64,000 nt of DNA from positions 222,347-286,346 of the forward strand of contig CAZLNZ010000001.1 of assembly GCA_964561145.1 (NCBI GenBank), written 5' to 3'. Positions 54,264 to 62,264 of the stretch are shown piece by piece. Made by a program: the position numbers and the translations under genes. Under the pieces are notes generated by a model. It had not been told where the DNA came from and searched no databases. It saw nothing but the letters and a program-made list of their open reading frames with translations. Within the stretch, counting starts at the first letter, position 1, and each line of letters opens with the position of its first letter. This DNA comes from RUG14300 sp964561145 (GTDB lineage Bacteria; Bacillota; Clostridia; Christensenellales; CAG-1252).

Positions 54264-55946
54264 GTGAAGCAAGACGATATTTTAGAATTGACAATAGCCG
54301 ATTACGGATTTAACGGAGAGGGTATAGCAAGGCTAGACTCCTTCGTTATTTTCGTTCCTTTTGCTTTAGTAGGGGAGCGTGTTAAGGCTAAGGTTAAGCA
54401 TGTAAAGAAGAGTTTTGCTTATGCCGATCTGTTGGAAGTTTTGATACCATCAGAGCATAGAGTTAATCCCCCCTGTAATAGGTTTACACGTTGTGGCGGT
54501 TGCGACCTGATGCATATATCCTATCCCGAACAACTTAGAATCAAGAAAAAGGTTTTTGAGAATACGATAAGAAAGAACTACAAAGGCGATTTTATCATAG
54601 AAGATATCGTGTACGGAAATCAATTCGGGTATCGCAATAAAATGGCTTTGCCTTTTGGTATAACTAACGGAAAAGTATCTGTCGGTTTTTATAAAGAAGG
54701 AACGCATAAGGTCGTTAGCATAACAAAGTGTTTTTTGCACGAGAGCTGGGCGGAAAAACTTATCGCCGTCATTCTCGATTTCGCAAATAAGTTTCATCTT
54801 TCAGTGTATCAAGACGGAAAAGGGTTATTAAGACATTTGGTTGCGAGATTTGTGGATGGTTTTTTATCCCTTTCTATTGTGGCAAACGGACAATTACCGC
54901 ATACGAAGGAATTGAACGAAGCGCTAAAGATGGCTTTTCCCGACTACGCACTTTATTTGGTTAAGAATACCTTTGATACAAATGTTGTAATCAAGGGGGA
55001 TATTTCGTTGATTGGCGGAGCCGAGCATGACATAAACATCAGAGGATTGTCATTAAGCATCAACCCCTATTCTTTCTTGCAAGTCAACGATTATATCAGA
55101 AATAGACTATATGACCATGTCGAAAAAGAGGTTAAATCGGGTGTAGCTTCGGTTGTAATCGATGCATATGCCGGCGTCGGTATTCTTGGCGGTTGTTTGG
55201 CAAAAAAAGGCTCTAAGGTGTTCAATATAGAGATAGTCAAGGAAGCCGTTGAAGATGGCATTAAGCTTGCAAAAAATAACGGAATTGAAAATAACGTTGA
55301 GTTTATTTTAGGCGATAGTGCCATTGAGCTTCCCAAACTTGTCGATAGAATAAGAACAAGTAAGACACAAGTCGCAGAGAGAGTCGTTCATATATGGGAC
55401 GAGTACTTTGATTTGATCGAGCAAGGAAAGAAAAAGTATGAGTTAAGGCTCCTTGATGAAAAACGTAAGGAATATAAGGTTGGAGAAAGACTCTGCTTTG
55501 TTTCAAGTAGTGGTGCGGAACTACTTTGCGAGATAACCGAGCTTCAGGTATATGATGACTTTTATGAGCTCTTTTCTAAGTTGGGCTTAAAGGATACCTT
55601 GACTAACAGCGACATGACCATAGCGGGTGCCGTTGATAGTATGCAAGAAATCTATTCTAAAGATAAACTTGATAAATATAAAGCATTAGCAATCGGAATT
55701 AAACCAATAGATATGACGCTAAGTGTTGTTTTGGATCCTCCTAGAAAGGGTTGTGACGAAAGGGTTTTAGAGGCACTCAACAAGGTGAATCTTGATAAAC
55801 TTGTGTATATATCCTGTAATCCTGCAACTCTTTCAAGGGATTTGCAGGTATTATCAAGGGCATACGAGGTTGTAAGTATCACTCCCTATGACATGTTTGC
55901 AAACTCTGCACATTTGGAAAGTTTGACGGTGCTTAGGAGAAAATAA
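54264..55946 (+). CDS. rlmD: 23S rRNA uracil-C5-methyltransferase (RlmD-type) with an inserted ASCH-like domain
   Basis: 560 aa; usual length is about 430-460. Parts in order: TRAM domain (residues about 5-60), the [4Fe-4S] cysteines (CNRFTRCGGC near 71-80 and a later Cys in ITKCFLHE), SAM-binding VIDAYAGVGILGG, then an extra block at about residues 363-482, and the catalytic end with LDPPRKGCDE and the nucleophile in YISCNPATLSRDL. The extra block (HIWDEYFDLIEQGKKKYELRLLDEKRKEYKVGERLCF) reads as an ASCH/PUA-like domain and is in frame. Start is GTG 54264, just behind the galE terminator, with no clear ribosome binding site. Uracil methylation in 23S rRNA is established for the family; the exact position is inferred. 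Confidence 0.88.
   Translation: MKQDDILELTIADYGFNGEGIARLDSFVIFVPFALVGERVKAKVKHVKKSFAYADLLEVLIPSEHRVNPPCNRFTRCGGCDLMHISYPEQLRIKKKVFENTIRKNYKGDFIIEDIVYGNQFGYRNKMALPFGITNGKVSVGFYKEGTHKVVSITKCFLHESWAEKLIAVILDFANKFHLSVYQDGKGLLRHLVARFVDGFLSLSIVANGQLPHTKELNEALKMAFPDYALYLVKNTFDTNVVIKGDISLIGGAEHDINIRGLSLSINPYSFLQVNDYIRNRLYDHVEKEVKSGVASVVIDAYAGVGILGGCLAKKGSKVFNIEIVKEAVEDGIKLAKNNGIENNVEFILGDSAIELPKLVDRIRTSKTQVAERVVHIWDEYFDLIEQGKKKYELRLLDEKRKEYKVGERLCFVSSSGAELLCEITELQVYDDFYELFSKLGLKDTLTNSDMTIAGAVDSMQEIYSKDKLDKYKALAIGIKPIDMTLSVVLDPPRKGCDERVLEALNKVNLDKLVYISCNPATLSRDLQVLSRAYEVVSITPYDMFANSAHLESLTVLRRK
55347..55709 (+). other. ASCH-like domain insertion within rlmD
   Basis: About 120 codons between the SAM-binding motif block and the DPPRKGCDE motif. 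Key features are HIWDEYFDLI, KKKYELRL, Y-KVGERLCF and a later YDDFYELFSKLGL, matching the layout of stand-alone ASCH proteins. ASCH domains are related to PUA domains and are thought to bind RNA or modified nucleosides. Confidence 0.65.
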
Positions 55947-56054
55947 AAATGACCATAAACTTTTTTGCAATTTTGATATACCAAAGGCAAAAGAGTGGTA
56001 TAATAGATAAGATAAAGTGATTTTTTGGATAAGTCCATAAAGGAGATTGTTATT

Positions 56055-57161
56055 ATGGTAAAAGTAGATGTTATTTCAGGATTTTTGGGAGCAGGCAAAA
56101 CCACTCTAATTAAAAAGCTATTTGAATCGAATTTGGCTAAAGAAAAGGTTGTTTTGATTGAAAACGAATTTGGTGAAATCGGTATTGACGGTACATTTCT
56201 TAAAAATTCCGGAGTTGAAATAAAAGAAATCAATTCCGGTTGTATTTGTTGTTCGCTAGTTGGCGACTTTGCTTCATCTATGAAGGAGGTAATCGAAAAG
56301 TTTTCACCTGAGAGAATTATTATCGAGCCCTCCGGCGTCGGCAAACTTTCTGATATCGTAAGAGCTATAGAGGGTGTGGATGCCCCTCTTGAGTTGAATA
56401 TTGTAGCTACAGTAGTTGACGGTGGAAAATGCAAGATGTATCTAAAGAATTTCGGTGAATTCTATATTGATCAAGTTAAGCAAGCAAATACTGTCGTAGT
56501 AAGCCGTTCTGACAAACTTTCCGATGAAAAAATAGAAGATACCGTCAATCGTATTAAAGAACTTAATCCCCATTGCACGGTAATTACCACCCCTATAACA
56601 TCCCTTGATGGTGGAAAACTTCTGCAAACTCTTGAACAGGGTGAAAATGTTATGAAGGATTTCATCGAACAACTGAAAGCAGAACATCACGAGGAAGAAT
56701 GTCATTGTCATCATCACCATGATGACGAAGAGGAACACGAACATCATTGTTGTCACGGACATCACCATGAAGACGAAGAAGAGCATGAGCATCATTCTCA
56801 TCATCACGACGATGAAGACGACGAGCATGAACATCATTGCTGCCACGGACACAATCATGAACATCATCATCACCATGGTCACGATGCAGACGAGGTATTT
56901 TCAAGCATAGGCATTGAAACGATTTATTCTTATGCTCGCAATGAATTAGACGCTATTTTATCAAAGCTTAGCGGAGAGGATTATGGCATAGTTCTTCGTG
57001 CTAAAGGCTATGTGAAGGCTAGCGATTGTAACAATTGGTACTATTTTGACTTTGTTGCAGGTGATTATGAGATTCGTGAGGGTGCACCTGAAATTGGTGG
57101 AAAAATATGTGTTATCGGATCAAAGCTTCACGAAGAAGAAATAAAGAGGTTGTTTAAATAA
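56055..57161 (+). CDS. COG0523/CobW-family GTPase metallochaperone with His-rich loop
   Basis: 368 aa. Start at ATG 56055 with AAAGGAG upstream; a TTG extension to 56025 lacks support. Features in order: P-loop GFLGAGKTT (residues 9-17), metal motif CICC (63-66), IIEPSGVG, SRSDKL in place of the usual NKxD, a very His/Asp/Glu-rich loop (about 211-278, many HHHH and HGH runs with Cys pairs), and a CobW C-terminal domain (IETIYSYARNELDAIL). Family members insert zinc, cobalt or other metals into target proteins at the cost of GTP. An extended -10 (TGG-TATAAT, 55999-56004) precedes it; no Zur box was recognised. It is 1 bp from the next gene, a likely partner. Confidence 0.9.
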   Translation: MVKVDVISGFLGAGKTTLIKKLFESNLAKEKVVLIENEFGEIGIDGTFLKNSGVEIKEINSGCICCSLVGDFASSMKEVIEKFSPERIIIEPSGVGKLSDIVRAIEGVDAPLELNIVATVVDGGKCKMYLKNFGEFYIDQVKQANTVVVSRSDKLSDEKIEDTVNRIKELNPHCTVITTPITSLDGGKLLQTLEQGENVMKDFIEQLKAEHHEEECHCHHHHDDEEEHEHHCCHGHHHEDEEEHEHHSHHHDDEDDEHEHHCCHGHNHEHHHHHGHDADEVFSSIGIETIYSYARNELDAILSKLSGEDYGIVLRAKGYVKASDCNNWYYFDFVAGDYEIREGAPEIGGKICVIGSKLHEEEIKRLFK

Positions 57162-57162
57162 T

Positions 57163-58104
57163 ATGGATAGAGCTGTACCTACAATTATAATTTGTGGAAT
57201 TTTAGAGGCAGGTAAAACTCATTTTTTGAATGAAGCTATAGCCGAGCAGACCTTTATCGATGCCAAAGCCAAGGGGCTCATTATTCAATGCGAGGAGGGC
57301 GAGGAGGAAATAGACTCTGCAATAATGAGTGCCGCTAATACATCATATATCACCGTTGATGAGGAAGACTTTTCAGATGAGTGGCTAAAAGAAAAGATTT
57401 TAGCTTATGACCCTGATGTATTGTACATAGAGCATAATGCAATGTGGGAAAACTTTTCCCTTCCTTCTTGGATTAATGTTGCCCAGACGATAGCTGTAGT
57501 AGATGCATCTACCTTTAGGATATATCTTAACAATATGCGTCAAAAGTTTCAATCTATAATATCCAAAAGTGATTTACTGATCATGTATCACTGCGATGAT
57601 GAAAAAGAGGCAACATATGCAAAGAGAAATCTCCAAATGTTGAATCGGAGTTTGAATTTCTTACTTTTTGATTCTAACGGACAAAGCGTTACCTTGGAAT
57701 CCGATCTACCTTATTCCTTATCTACTTCTGTCATCGAGCCTAAGCCTGAGGATTTTCCGATATTACTATTTGATATGCAAGAAAGTCCTGACCGCTACAA
57801 CAATAAGAGATTGAAATTGTTCGGTAAACTTGTGTCCAATCCGACATTGCCTAAGGGGTACTTTTTAATATCACGTCGTTGTATGACCTGCTGTGTAGAG
57901 GATATACAAGATTTTTACATGATTTGTGATAATAAAAAGAATAAGTGTAACTATACTGACGGAATGTGGGCAAATATATCGGGTGTGATTACCTACAGAG
58001 TTGATCCCGAAGGTTATCCCATTCCTTTTATTGAGATACAATCGGTTGTTCCCGCCGATAAACCTCTCGAGGAGATTATCGGAGCATCTGCAATAAATCA
58101 ATAA
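57163..58104 (+). CDS. CobW-like P-loop protein fused to a TIGR03943/YcgQ-like C-terminal domain
   Basis: 313 aa. The N-terminal half has a P-loop GILEAGKTHF (residues 12-21) and a CobW-like order of strands, with IEHNAMWE and VVDASTF replacing the usual motifs and no CxCC. The C-terminal half (about 205-300) contains KLFGKLV, RRCMTCCVEDIQDF near residue 240 and GMWANISGVITY, the pattern of the C-terminal domain of TIGR03943/DUF1980 (B. subtilis YcgQ) proteins. In other Firmicutes that family pairs with a permease; none is nearby here. Its gene starts 1 bp after the His-rich metallochaperone gene, so a shared role in metal handling is inferred. Confidence 0.7.
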   Translation: MDRAVPTIIICGILEAGKTHFLNEAIAEQTFIDAKAKGLIIQCEEGEEEIDSAIMSAANTSYITVDEEDFSDEWLKEKILAYDPDVLYIEHNAMWENFSLPSWINVAQTIAVVDASTFRIYLNNMRQKFQSIISKSDLLIMYHCDDEKEATYAKRNLQMLNRSLNFLLFDSNGQSVTLESDLPYSLSTSVIEPKPEDFPILLFDMQESPDRYNNKRLKLFGKLVSNPTLPKGYFLISRRCMTCCVEDIQDFYMICDNKKNKCNYTDGMWANISGVITYRVDPEGYPIPFIEIQSVVPADKPLEEIIGASAINQ

Positions 58105-58130
58105 TAATGCGGTAGATTGTTACCGTATAT

Positions 58131-58207
58131 GTGCCCGTAGTTCAATTGGATAGAATATTCGCCTCCGACGCGAAAGGTTTCGGGTTCGAGTCCCGACGGG
58201 CACACCA
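58131..58207 (+). tRNA. tRNA-Arg (anticodon CCG)
   Basis: 77 nt with encoded CCA. Acceptor stem GTGCCCG / CGGGCAC; anticodon stem TTCGC / GCGAA with loop CTCCGAC (anticodon CCG, decoding CGG); T arm TCGGG-TTCGAGT-CCCGA. It is followed immediately by the left boundary of the accessory element, and tRNA 3' ends are common integration sites. Confidence 0.95.
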
Positions 58208-58218
58208 TTAAAAATGAT

Positions 58219-58262
58219 TAGTCTTGATACAATGAATAAAAGGTGTCAAGACTATTTTTTTA
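58219..58262 (+). terminator. Rho-independent terminator after tRNA-Arg (left repeat hairpin 1)
   Basis: TAGTCTTGATAC / GTGTCAAGACTA, 12-bp stem with one G-U pair, 12-nt loop and a run of about eight T. Confidence 0.8.
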
Positions 58263-58311
58263 TGCTTTTTTAGTGGTTTTAAGGCTAAAATAAGCATATT
58301 TCAAGTGAATT

Positions 58312-58343
58312 TCCATCAGATTTTACGGTCTGGTGGATTTTTT
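58312..58343 (+). terminator. Second terminator-like hairpin of the left repeat
   Basis: TCCATCAGA / TCTGGTGGA, 9-bp stem with one T-G pair, 8-nt loop, then six T. Confidence 0.6.
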
Positions 58344-58392
58344 ATTTGCTTTTGTATTAAAATTGTAGCCTTTCTAATGCTTTTTTGTAGTA

Positions 58393-58491
58393 GGTGTTAG
58401 AACGATTACCATAGGTAGCAGAACGATTACTAGGGGTGATAGAACGATTACTCGGTAAAAAACGGTGTTAGAACGATTATTCCGACACCCC
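58393..58491 (+). repeat. Left array of 21-bp repeats
   Basis: Units start at 58393, 58414, 58435 (exact 21-bp period) and 58464; core GGTGNTAGAACGATTAC. An inverted partial copy (CCGACACCCC, 58482-58491) follows the fourth unit, so units four and five face each other as an imperfect palindrome ahead of a T tract. Related units occur at the right end of the element. Confidence 0.8.
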
Positions 58492-58542
58492 TATACTTTT
58501 TTGAAAACATTAAAAAACCATTAGTAAATATCACCAAACCGA

Positions 58543-58571
58543 TTGAAAAAATTTTTTATTTGTGTTATAAT
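58543..58571 (+). promoter_or_regulatory. Promoter of the cargo operon / HTH gene
   Basis: TTGAAA (58543-58548), 17-bp spacer, TGT-TATAAT (58566-58571): near-consensus with extended -10. It lies about 50 bp downstream of the last 21-bp unit. Confidence 0.75.
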
Positions 58572-58601
58572 GATACTAACATTTCTAATGAGGTGATTAT
58601 A

Positions 58602-58811
58602 ATGGCTGATGTTAATATGCTAGATGATAAATGGGTGAGTTTAGAAGAGGCCGCAGAATACTTAGGAGTTAAGCCGATTACTATACGAGATTGGATAAAA
58701 AAAGGCAATGGAATTCCAGCACATAAAATAGGAAAACAATGGAAATTTAAACGCTCAGAATTAGATGCTTGGGTTAAAAGCGGAAATAGCAGTTTTGATA
58801 GAAAAAATTAA
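58602..58811 (+). CDS. Excisionase/AlpA-like helix-turn-helix protein
   Basis: 69 aa. ATG 58602 follows GAGGTG by 6 nt. The core WVSLEEAAEYLGVKPITIRDWI, then IPAHKIGKQWKFKRSELDAWV, is the MerR-like HTH_17/excisionase-family fold that binds DNA. Proteins of this kind act as excisionases or as transcription regulators at the front of restriction-modification and other defence operons (established context knowledge). It precedes the three-gene operon by 98 bp and has a strong promoter of its own; it may regulate the operon or bind the 21-bp repeats. Confidence 0.85.
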   Translation: MADVNMLDDKWVSLEEAAEYLGVKPITIRDWIKKGNGIPAHKIGKQWKFKRSELDAWVKSGNSSFDRKN

Positions 58812-58909
58812 TTATTATAAATTATTTTTTTAAATAAATAGATAAACGAACTGATGTTTATTTTTATAAATTGATCAAGCAAATTATAATTTTATAAGGA
58901 GGAAATAAA

Positions 58910-61327
58910 ATGTACCGTATAGCTGTTGTTCAAAATGGAATTGAGATGCAACATTCAGGATATGTAGATGCTATTTCTATGTATAAACGGTTTTCAAAAA
59001 TAGGACGTGAGAAAGCAGAGTTTACTCGTTTCTCGGGAGTTAATATTCGTGATTTGTTTAATCAAGGAGAAAAATATCTTTTAGATTTTGATGCATTAAT
59101 TTTAGGAACAAATGCTACAAGTGATGATGATGTATATAGTGTTCTCCGAGAAGAAAAATGCAAACAATTATTGTCGGATTTTATAGAAAAAGGCAAAGGG
59201 CTTTTAATATGTTCGCAAAAAAAATATCAACCGCAAACATTAGAAGAAAAGAAAAATGAATATAAAATTTCACTTGATGCAAAAAACGACGATTTCATGC
59301 GAATTATAGAAGACACGGGCAAAGGGGAAATATATTATTCTATTACAGACTGTTCGACACACCAAGTTTCCAAAAGGCGTCTTTCATCAATTTTGCCATC
59401 TAGATATGAATATGTTGTTGACGAAAGACCAAGCTTTGAAAGTTCTAGTGATGGGCAAATAACATTATTCAATGAATCACGAATGACACTTAATCAAAAA
59501 TGTCTTTGCTGTTTACCTCATCAAATCACAGAAGAGCTAATTGATAGGCGATGTCAAAATAATTCTTTTCAAAAACACTATTACAGAGATACTATACATC
59601 CAATATATGATTCTGCCTATCAGCCAGTACTTGTTGACAATAAAATTCCTATGCGTAATATTTTAATGGTTGCTGTTCCTCAAAAAAATGAGAGAATTGT
59701 TGTATCTACAATGGCGCTAGATTGGGCCGGACACGAAGAATTATTGGAAAATATTATTAATTATTTGACAAGAGGTATACCACATACTGCATTTGTACAT
59801 AAAAATGATTATAACAATAGTGAAATGAAGATTTTGACTTTAGAAGCAGAATTAGCTAAGATTGGGAATATGGAATATTGTAGTATGGAGGACTATCTTG
59901 CTAATGCTGCTTGGCATTCATTAGTCGTTTTTTCACCAGACTATTATGAAAATGAAGTCTTGGATGCATGGCGTATTATAAAGCAAAACAATAGATTTAC
60001 TAAAGTCTACCATTATCGAAATATTGAAGATGAATTAATCTTGGTAAAGTATTCAAACAATACATATATAGAACAACAGAAAATGGATGTTCTTGCGTGG
60101 CTAAACAGTAAGCGTGGAAAACGATTGTGGGATAATAGTTTTTGGAAGACTTTTGATGTGGCACGATTGCTCTATTTAATAAGGGATGAATGTTGTACAT
60201 CAATTATTAATCAAATCGTCGAAGCAATTATTGATAAAGATGATAAAAACAGATCACACTATAAAGCAAATGGTAGTTATGATGGGGTGCTGGCACCTTC
60301 ATGCGGAGTTTTAGAACTATTTCACTGGGCTAACAATGACCAATGTTATGAGAAAACTAAAACATATCTTTTGAATAAATATTATGAAGAAGAAAGCTCT
60401 CATAACAAAATGTTTATCATTAGATCTTTCTATCGCTCTAATGATCCAGTACTATTAACACTCTTAGATGACATCGTATTCGATAGTTTTCCTGCTTTTC
60501 ATGATATGATAGATTTAGATCTATGTTTATATGCAGAAATTGCCATCATTTTGTATAATAATTCAGAAAAAAACAAATCAATAAACAAACAAAATATTAT
60601 AAATTTAATTGAGGAACTTTTGTCTAGGCAAATGCAAAATGGTAAATGGGATAGTTTAAGTAATACAGGGACAATTTTAGTCTTTTTATTACAAAATTAT
60701 AATGTTCTAAAAAACATTTTAAAAGATTCATATGAAAGAAAAACCTTAAATCAGATTAAAGAACAAGTTGATAGAGGCATTACTGCAATCAAAACAGCAT
60801 ATTCGCCTAAATATTTTAATTGGGAAAATAATATTGTAACTACCGCTAATTCATTGTTAGCTTTATGTTTATATGATGAATGTTCTGGCTATAGGTCTAA
60901 AGATTTTATAAAAAACTTTGTTGATGAGAGTCGCGCTGCTGCGAATTATAATGCACTTAATTTAGCTTTACATACACTTGATGGTACAATAGATGATTTA
61001 AATACAAGTCTAAATGATCTAACCATAGCAAAAACTCGAATCAATAAATTGAATGTAGATTGTAATCGTCTATCAAAGCGATTATATATAACTGGTATGA
61101 TTGCCGGATTTAGTATTACATGTCTTTTGTCTATTTGCGTTCAATTGGCTCTAAATGTTCCTGATGAATTAATAAGTATAATTAGTGATGTCTTTATGTG
61201 GATTCCTGTAACTGTTGGTACAGTAGTTCCTGCTATTGTATTTAATATAAATAAAAAAATAAATAGGCTTGGAGATAATAAAGAAAAGCTAACAATCAAA
61301 AATAATAAGCGAGGTAAACAAAAATGA
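58910..61327 (+). CDS. GATase-like / alpha-alpha-toroid membrane protein, unknown system
   Basis: 805 aa. ATG 58910 follows a strong AAGGAGG site. Residues about 1-110 look like a class I glutamine-amidotransferase or ThuA-like alpha/beta domain (DFDALILGTN, then FIEKGKGLLICSQ); the catalytic triad cannot be confirmed. Residues about 430-690 are helical with features of alpha/alpha-toroid (terpene cyclase/prenyltransferase-like) repeats: YDGVLAPSCGVLELFHW, an exact QxxxGxW motif at 574-580 (QMQNGKW), and NIVTTANSLLALCLYDE. Residues about 695-725 may be coiled coil, and two membrane helices follow at about 728-750 and 762-780, with a basic tail. It overlaps the next gene by 4 nt. I do not recognise the family; domain calls are by pattern only. 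Confidence 0.75.
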   Translation: MYRIAVVQNGIEMQHSGYVDAISMYKRFSKIGREKAEFTRFSGVNIRDLFNQGEKYLLDFDALILGTNATSDDDVYSVLREEKCKQLLSDFIEKGKGLLICSQKKYQPQTLEEKKNEYKISLDAKNDDFMRIIEDTGKGEIYYSITDCSTHQVSKRRLSSILPSRYEYVVDERPSFESSSDGQITLFNESRMTLNQKCLCCLPHQITEELIDRRCQNNSFQKHYYRDTIHPIYDSAYQPVLVDNKIPMRNILMVAVPQKNERIVVSTMALDWAGHEELLENIINYLTRGIPHTAFVHKNDYNNSEMKILTLEAELAKIGNMEYCSMEDYLANAAWHSLVVFSPDYYENEVLDAWRIIKQNNRFTKVYHYRNIEDELILVKYSNNTYIEQQKMDVLAWLNSKRGKRLWDNSFWKTFDVARLLYLIRDECCTSIINQIVEAIIDKDDKNRSHYKANGSYDGVLAPSCGVLELFHWANNDQCYEKTKTYLLNKYYEEESSHNKMFIIRSFYRSNDPVLLTLLDDIVFDSFPAFHDMIDLDLCLYAEIAIILYNNSEKNKSINKQNIINLIEELLSRQMQNGKWDSLSNTGTILVFLLQNYNVLKNILKDSYERKTLNQIKEQVDRGITAIKTAYSPKYFNWENNIVTTANSLLALCLYDECSGYRSKDFIKNFVDESRAAANYNALNLALHTLDGTIDDLNTSLNDLTIAKTRINKLNVDCNRLSKRLYITGMIAGFSITCLLSICVQLALNVPDELISIISDVFMWIPVTVGTVVPAIVFNINKKINRLGDNKEKLTIKNNKRGKQK

Positions 61328-62262
61328 AAATTACTCAAGAAATGTTTGATAAGACATGGCAGCAAATGAATGAATGCGGTTTAAAGATGGATACACTAAT
61401 AATTAAAGAGGGAAAATCTCTTTTTAAACATGTGTTTACTAAAACAGAAAAAAAGATAAATATTCGTTCTTTAAGTAAACCAATTACATGTTTGTGTTAT
61501 GGCATTGCAATTGATAACGGGATTTTCCCTAATGGATTAGACGAACCAGTATATCCATATTTAGTAAAAACACAAAAAATATTAAATTATGAAAATGTAA
61601 AATATATTAAGCAATGGACAATAAAAACTTTGCTTACGTTAACGATTGGTTGTGAGCAAAAAATGCTTGATAGTAAACATTTACCATTAATTGAGGGGCA
61701 AAACTATGCGGATGTTGTTTTGAATGCTCATATTAATCATATGCCAGGTGAATTTTTTATTTATTCTAATGCGCCAATGTATATTGCATCTGTTGTTTTT
61801 CAAAATGCAACAGGTGAAAAATTAGCCGATTTCGCTAATCAACATCTATTTTCTCAAATGAACATTGAGCCTATTTTGTGGAAAGAAAGCCCTCAAGGCT
61901 ATAATATGGGGTGTACGGGTATTGACATGTATGCTGATGATATATTAAAAATTGGTGAATTGATTCTTTGTGGTGGCGAGTATAATAATAAAAAAATTGT
62001 ATCAAAAAATTGGATAGAAGAAATGCTAAAGCCACATGTTTTAACGCCATCTATGTATGATGAGACAAGAGTACTTCCTAAATATGCTTATGGCTATAAT
62101 CTTTGGATATGTAAAAATGGCGTTGCGTATTGTGATGGAACGGATGGCCAATATTTAATTATTATTCCTAAAAAGGATATGATAATTGTTACAACTGGTC
62201 ATCAAGCGAATATGAAGCCAATCACAGTTTGTTTAAAAGATATTATAAAAAGCGGAGAATAA
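61324..62262 (+). CDS. Serine hydrolase, beta-lactamase / penicillin-binding fold
   Basis: 312 aa, no signal peptide, so probably cytoplasmic. Motifs of class C beta-lactamase-like hydrolases are present: SxxK at S49-LS-K52 (RSLSKPI), YxN at Y147-S-N149, and a C-terminal DGTDGQYLII near 271-280 in place of KTG/HxG. Relatives include D-aminopeptidases, esterases and transacylases. The ATG overlaps the stop of the preceding gene (ATGA), and the next gene starts 2 nt after its stop, so the three are translationally coupled. A cytoplasmic hydrolase coupled to a ligase suggests removal or exchange of an amide or ester group; this is inference. Confidence 0.8.
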   Translation: MKITQEMFDKTWQQMNECGLKMDTLIIKEGKSLFKHVFTKTEKKINIRSLSKPITCLCYGIAIDNGIFPNGLDEPVYPYLVKTQKILNYENVKYIKQWTIKTLLTLTIGCEQKMLDSKHLPLIEGQNYADVVLNAHINHMPGEFFIYSNAPMYIASVVFQNATGEKLADFANQHLFSQMNIEPILWKESPQGYNMGCTGIDMYADDILKIGELILCGGEYNNKKIVSKNWIEEMLKPHVLTPSMYDETRVLPKYAYGYNLWICKNGVAYCDGTDGQYLIIIPKKDMIIVTTGHQANMKPITVCLKDIIKSGE

Positions 62263-62264
62263 AA

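Larger units (their letters stand above)
58204..58430. repeat. Left copy of long direct repeat
   Basis: From the tRNA 3' end to the second 21-bp unit. It aligns nearly throughout with 63610-63836 (shared blocks include the two hairpins, ATTTTTTATTTG, and GTAGCCTTTC), with scattered substitutions and small indels. Contains two terminator-like hairpins and the first 21-bp repeats. Confidence 0.85.

Noticed and set aside
55347..55709. Frameshift or assembly join in rlmD
   Set aside because: The frame is continuous, codon use is like the neighbours, and both the inserted and interrupted domains look complete, so a genuine domain insertion is more likely.
56442..56882. Met/Val-rich antisense frame opposite the His-rich loop
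   Set aside because: The composition is the mirror of the His/Asp codons (CAT/GAT read as ATG/ATC); not a real membrane protein.
58131..58207. Duplicated tRNA 3' end at the right element border (classical attR)
   Set aside because: No copy of the T-arm or acceptor sequence is found near 63600-63840; only the sequence after CCA is repeated.
58393..58491. 21-bp repeats as a CRISPR array
   Set aside because: Three units follow each other every 21 bp with only about 4-5 variable bases between cores, which leaves no room for spacers, and there are no cas genes.
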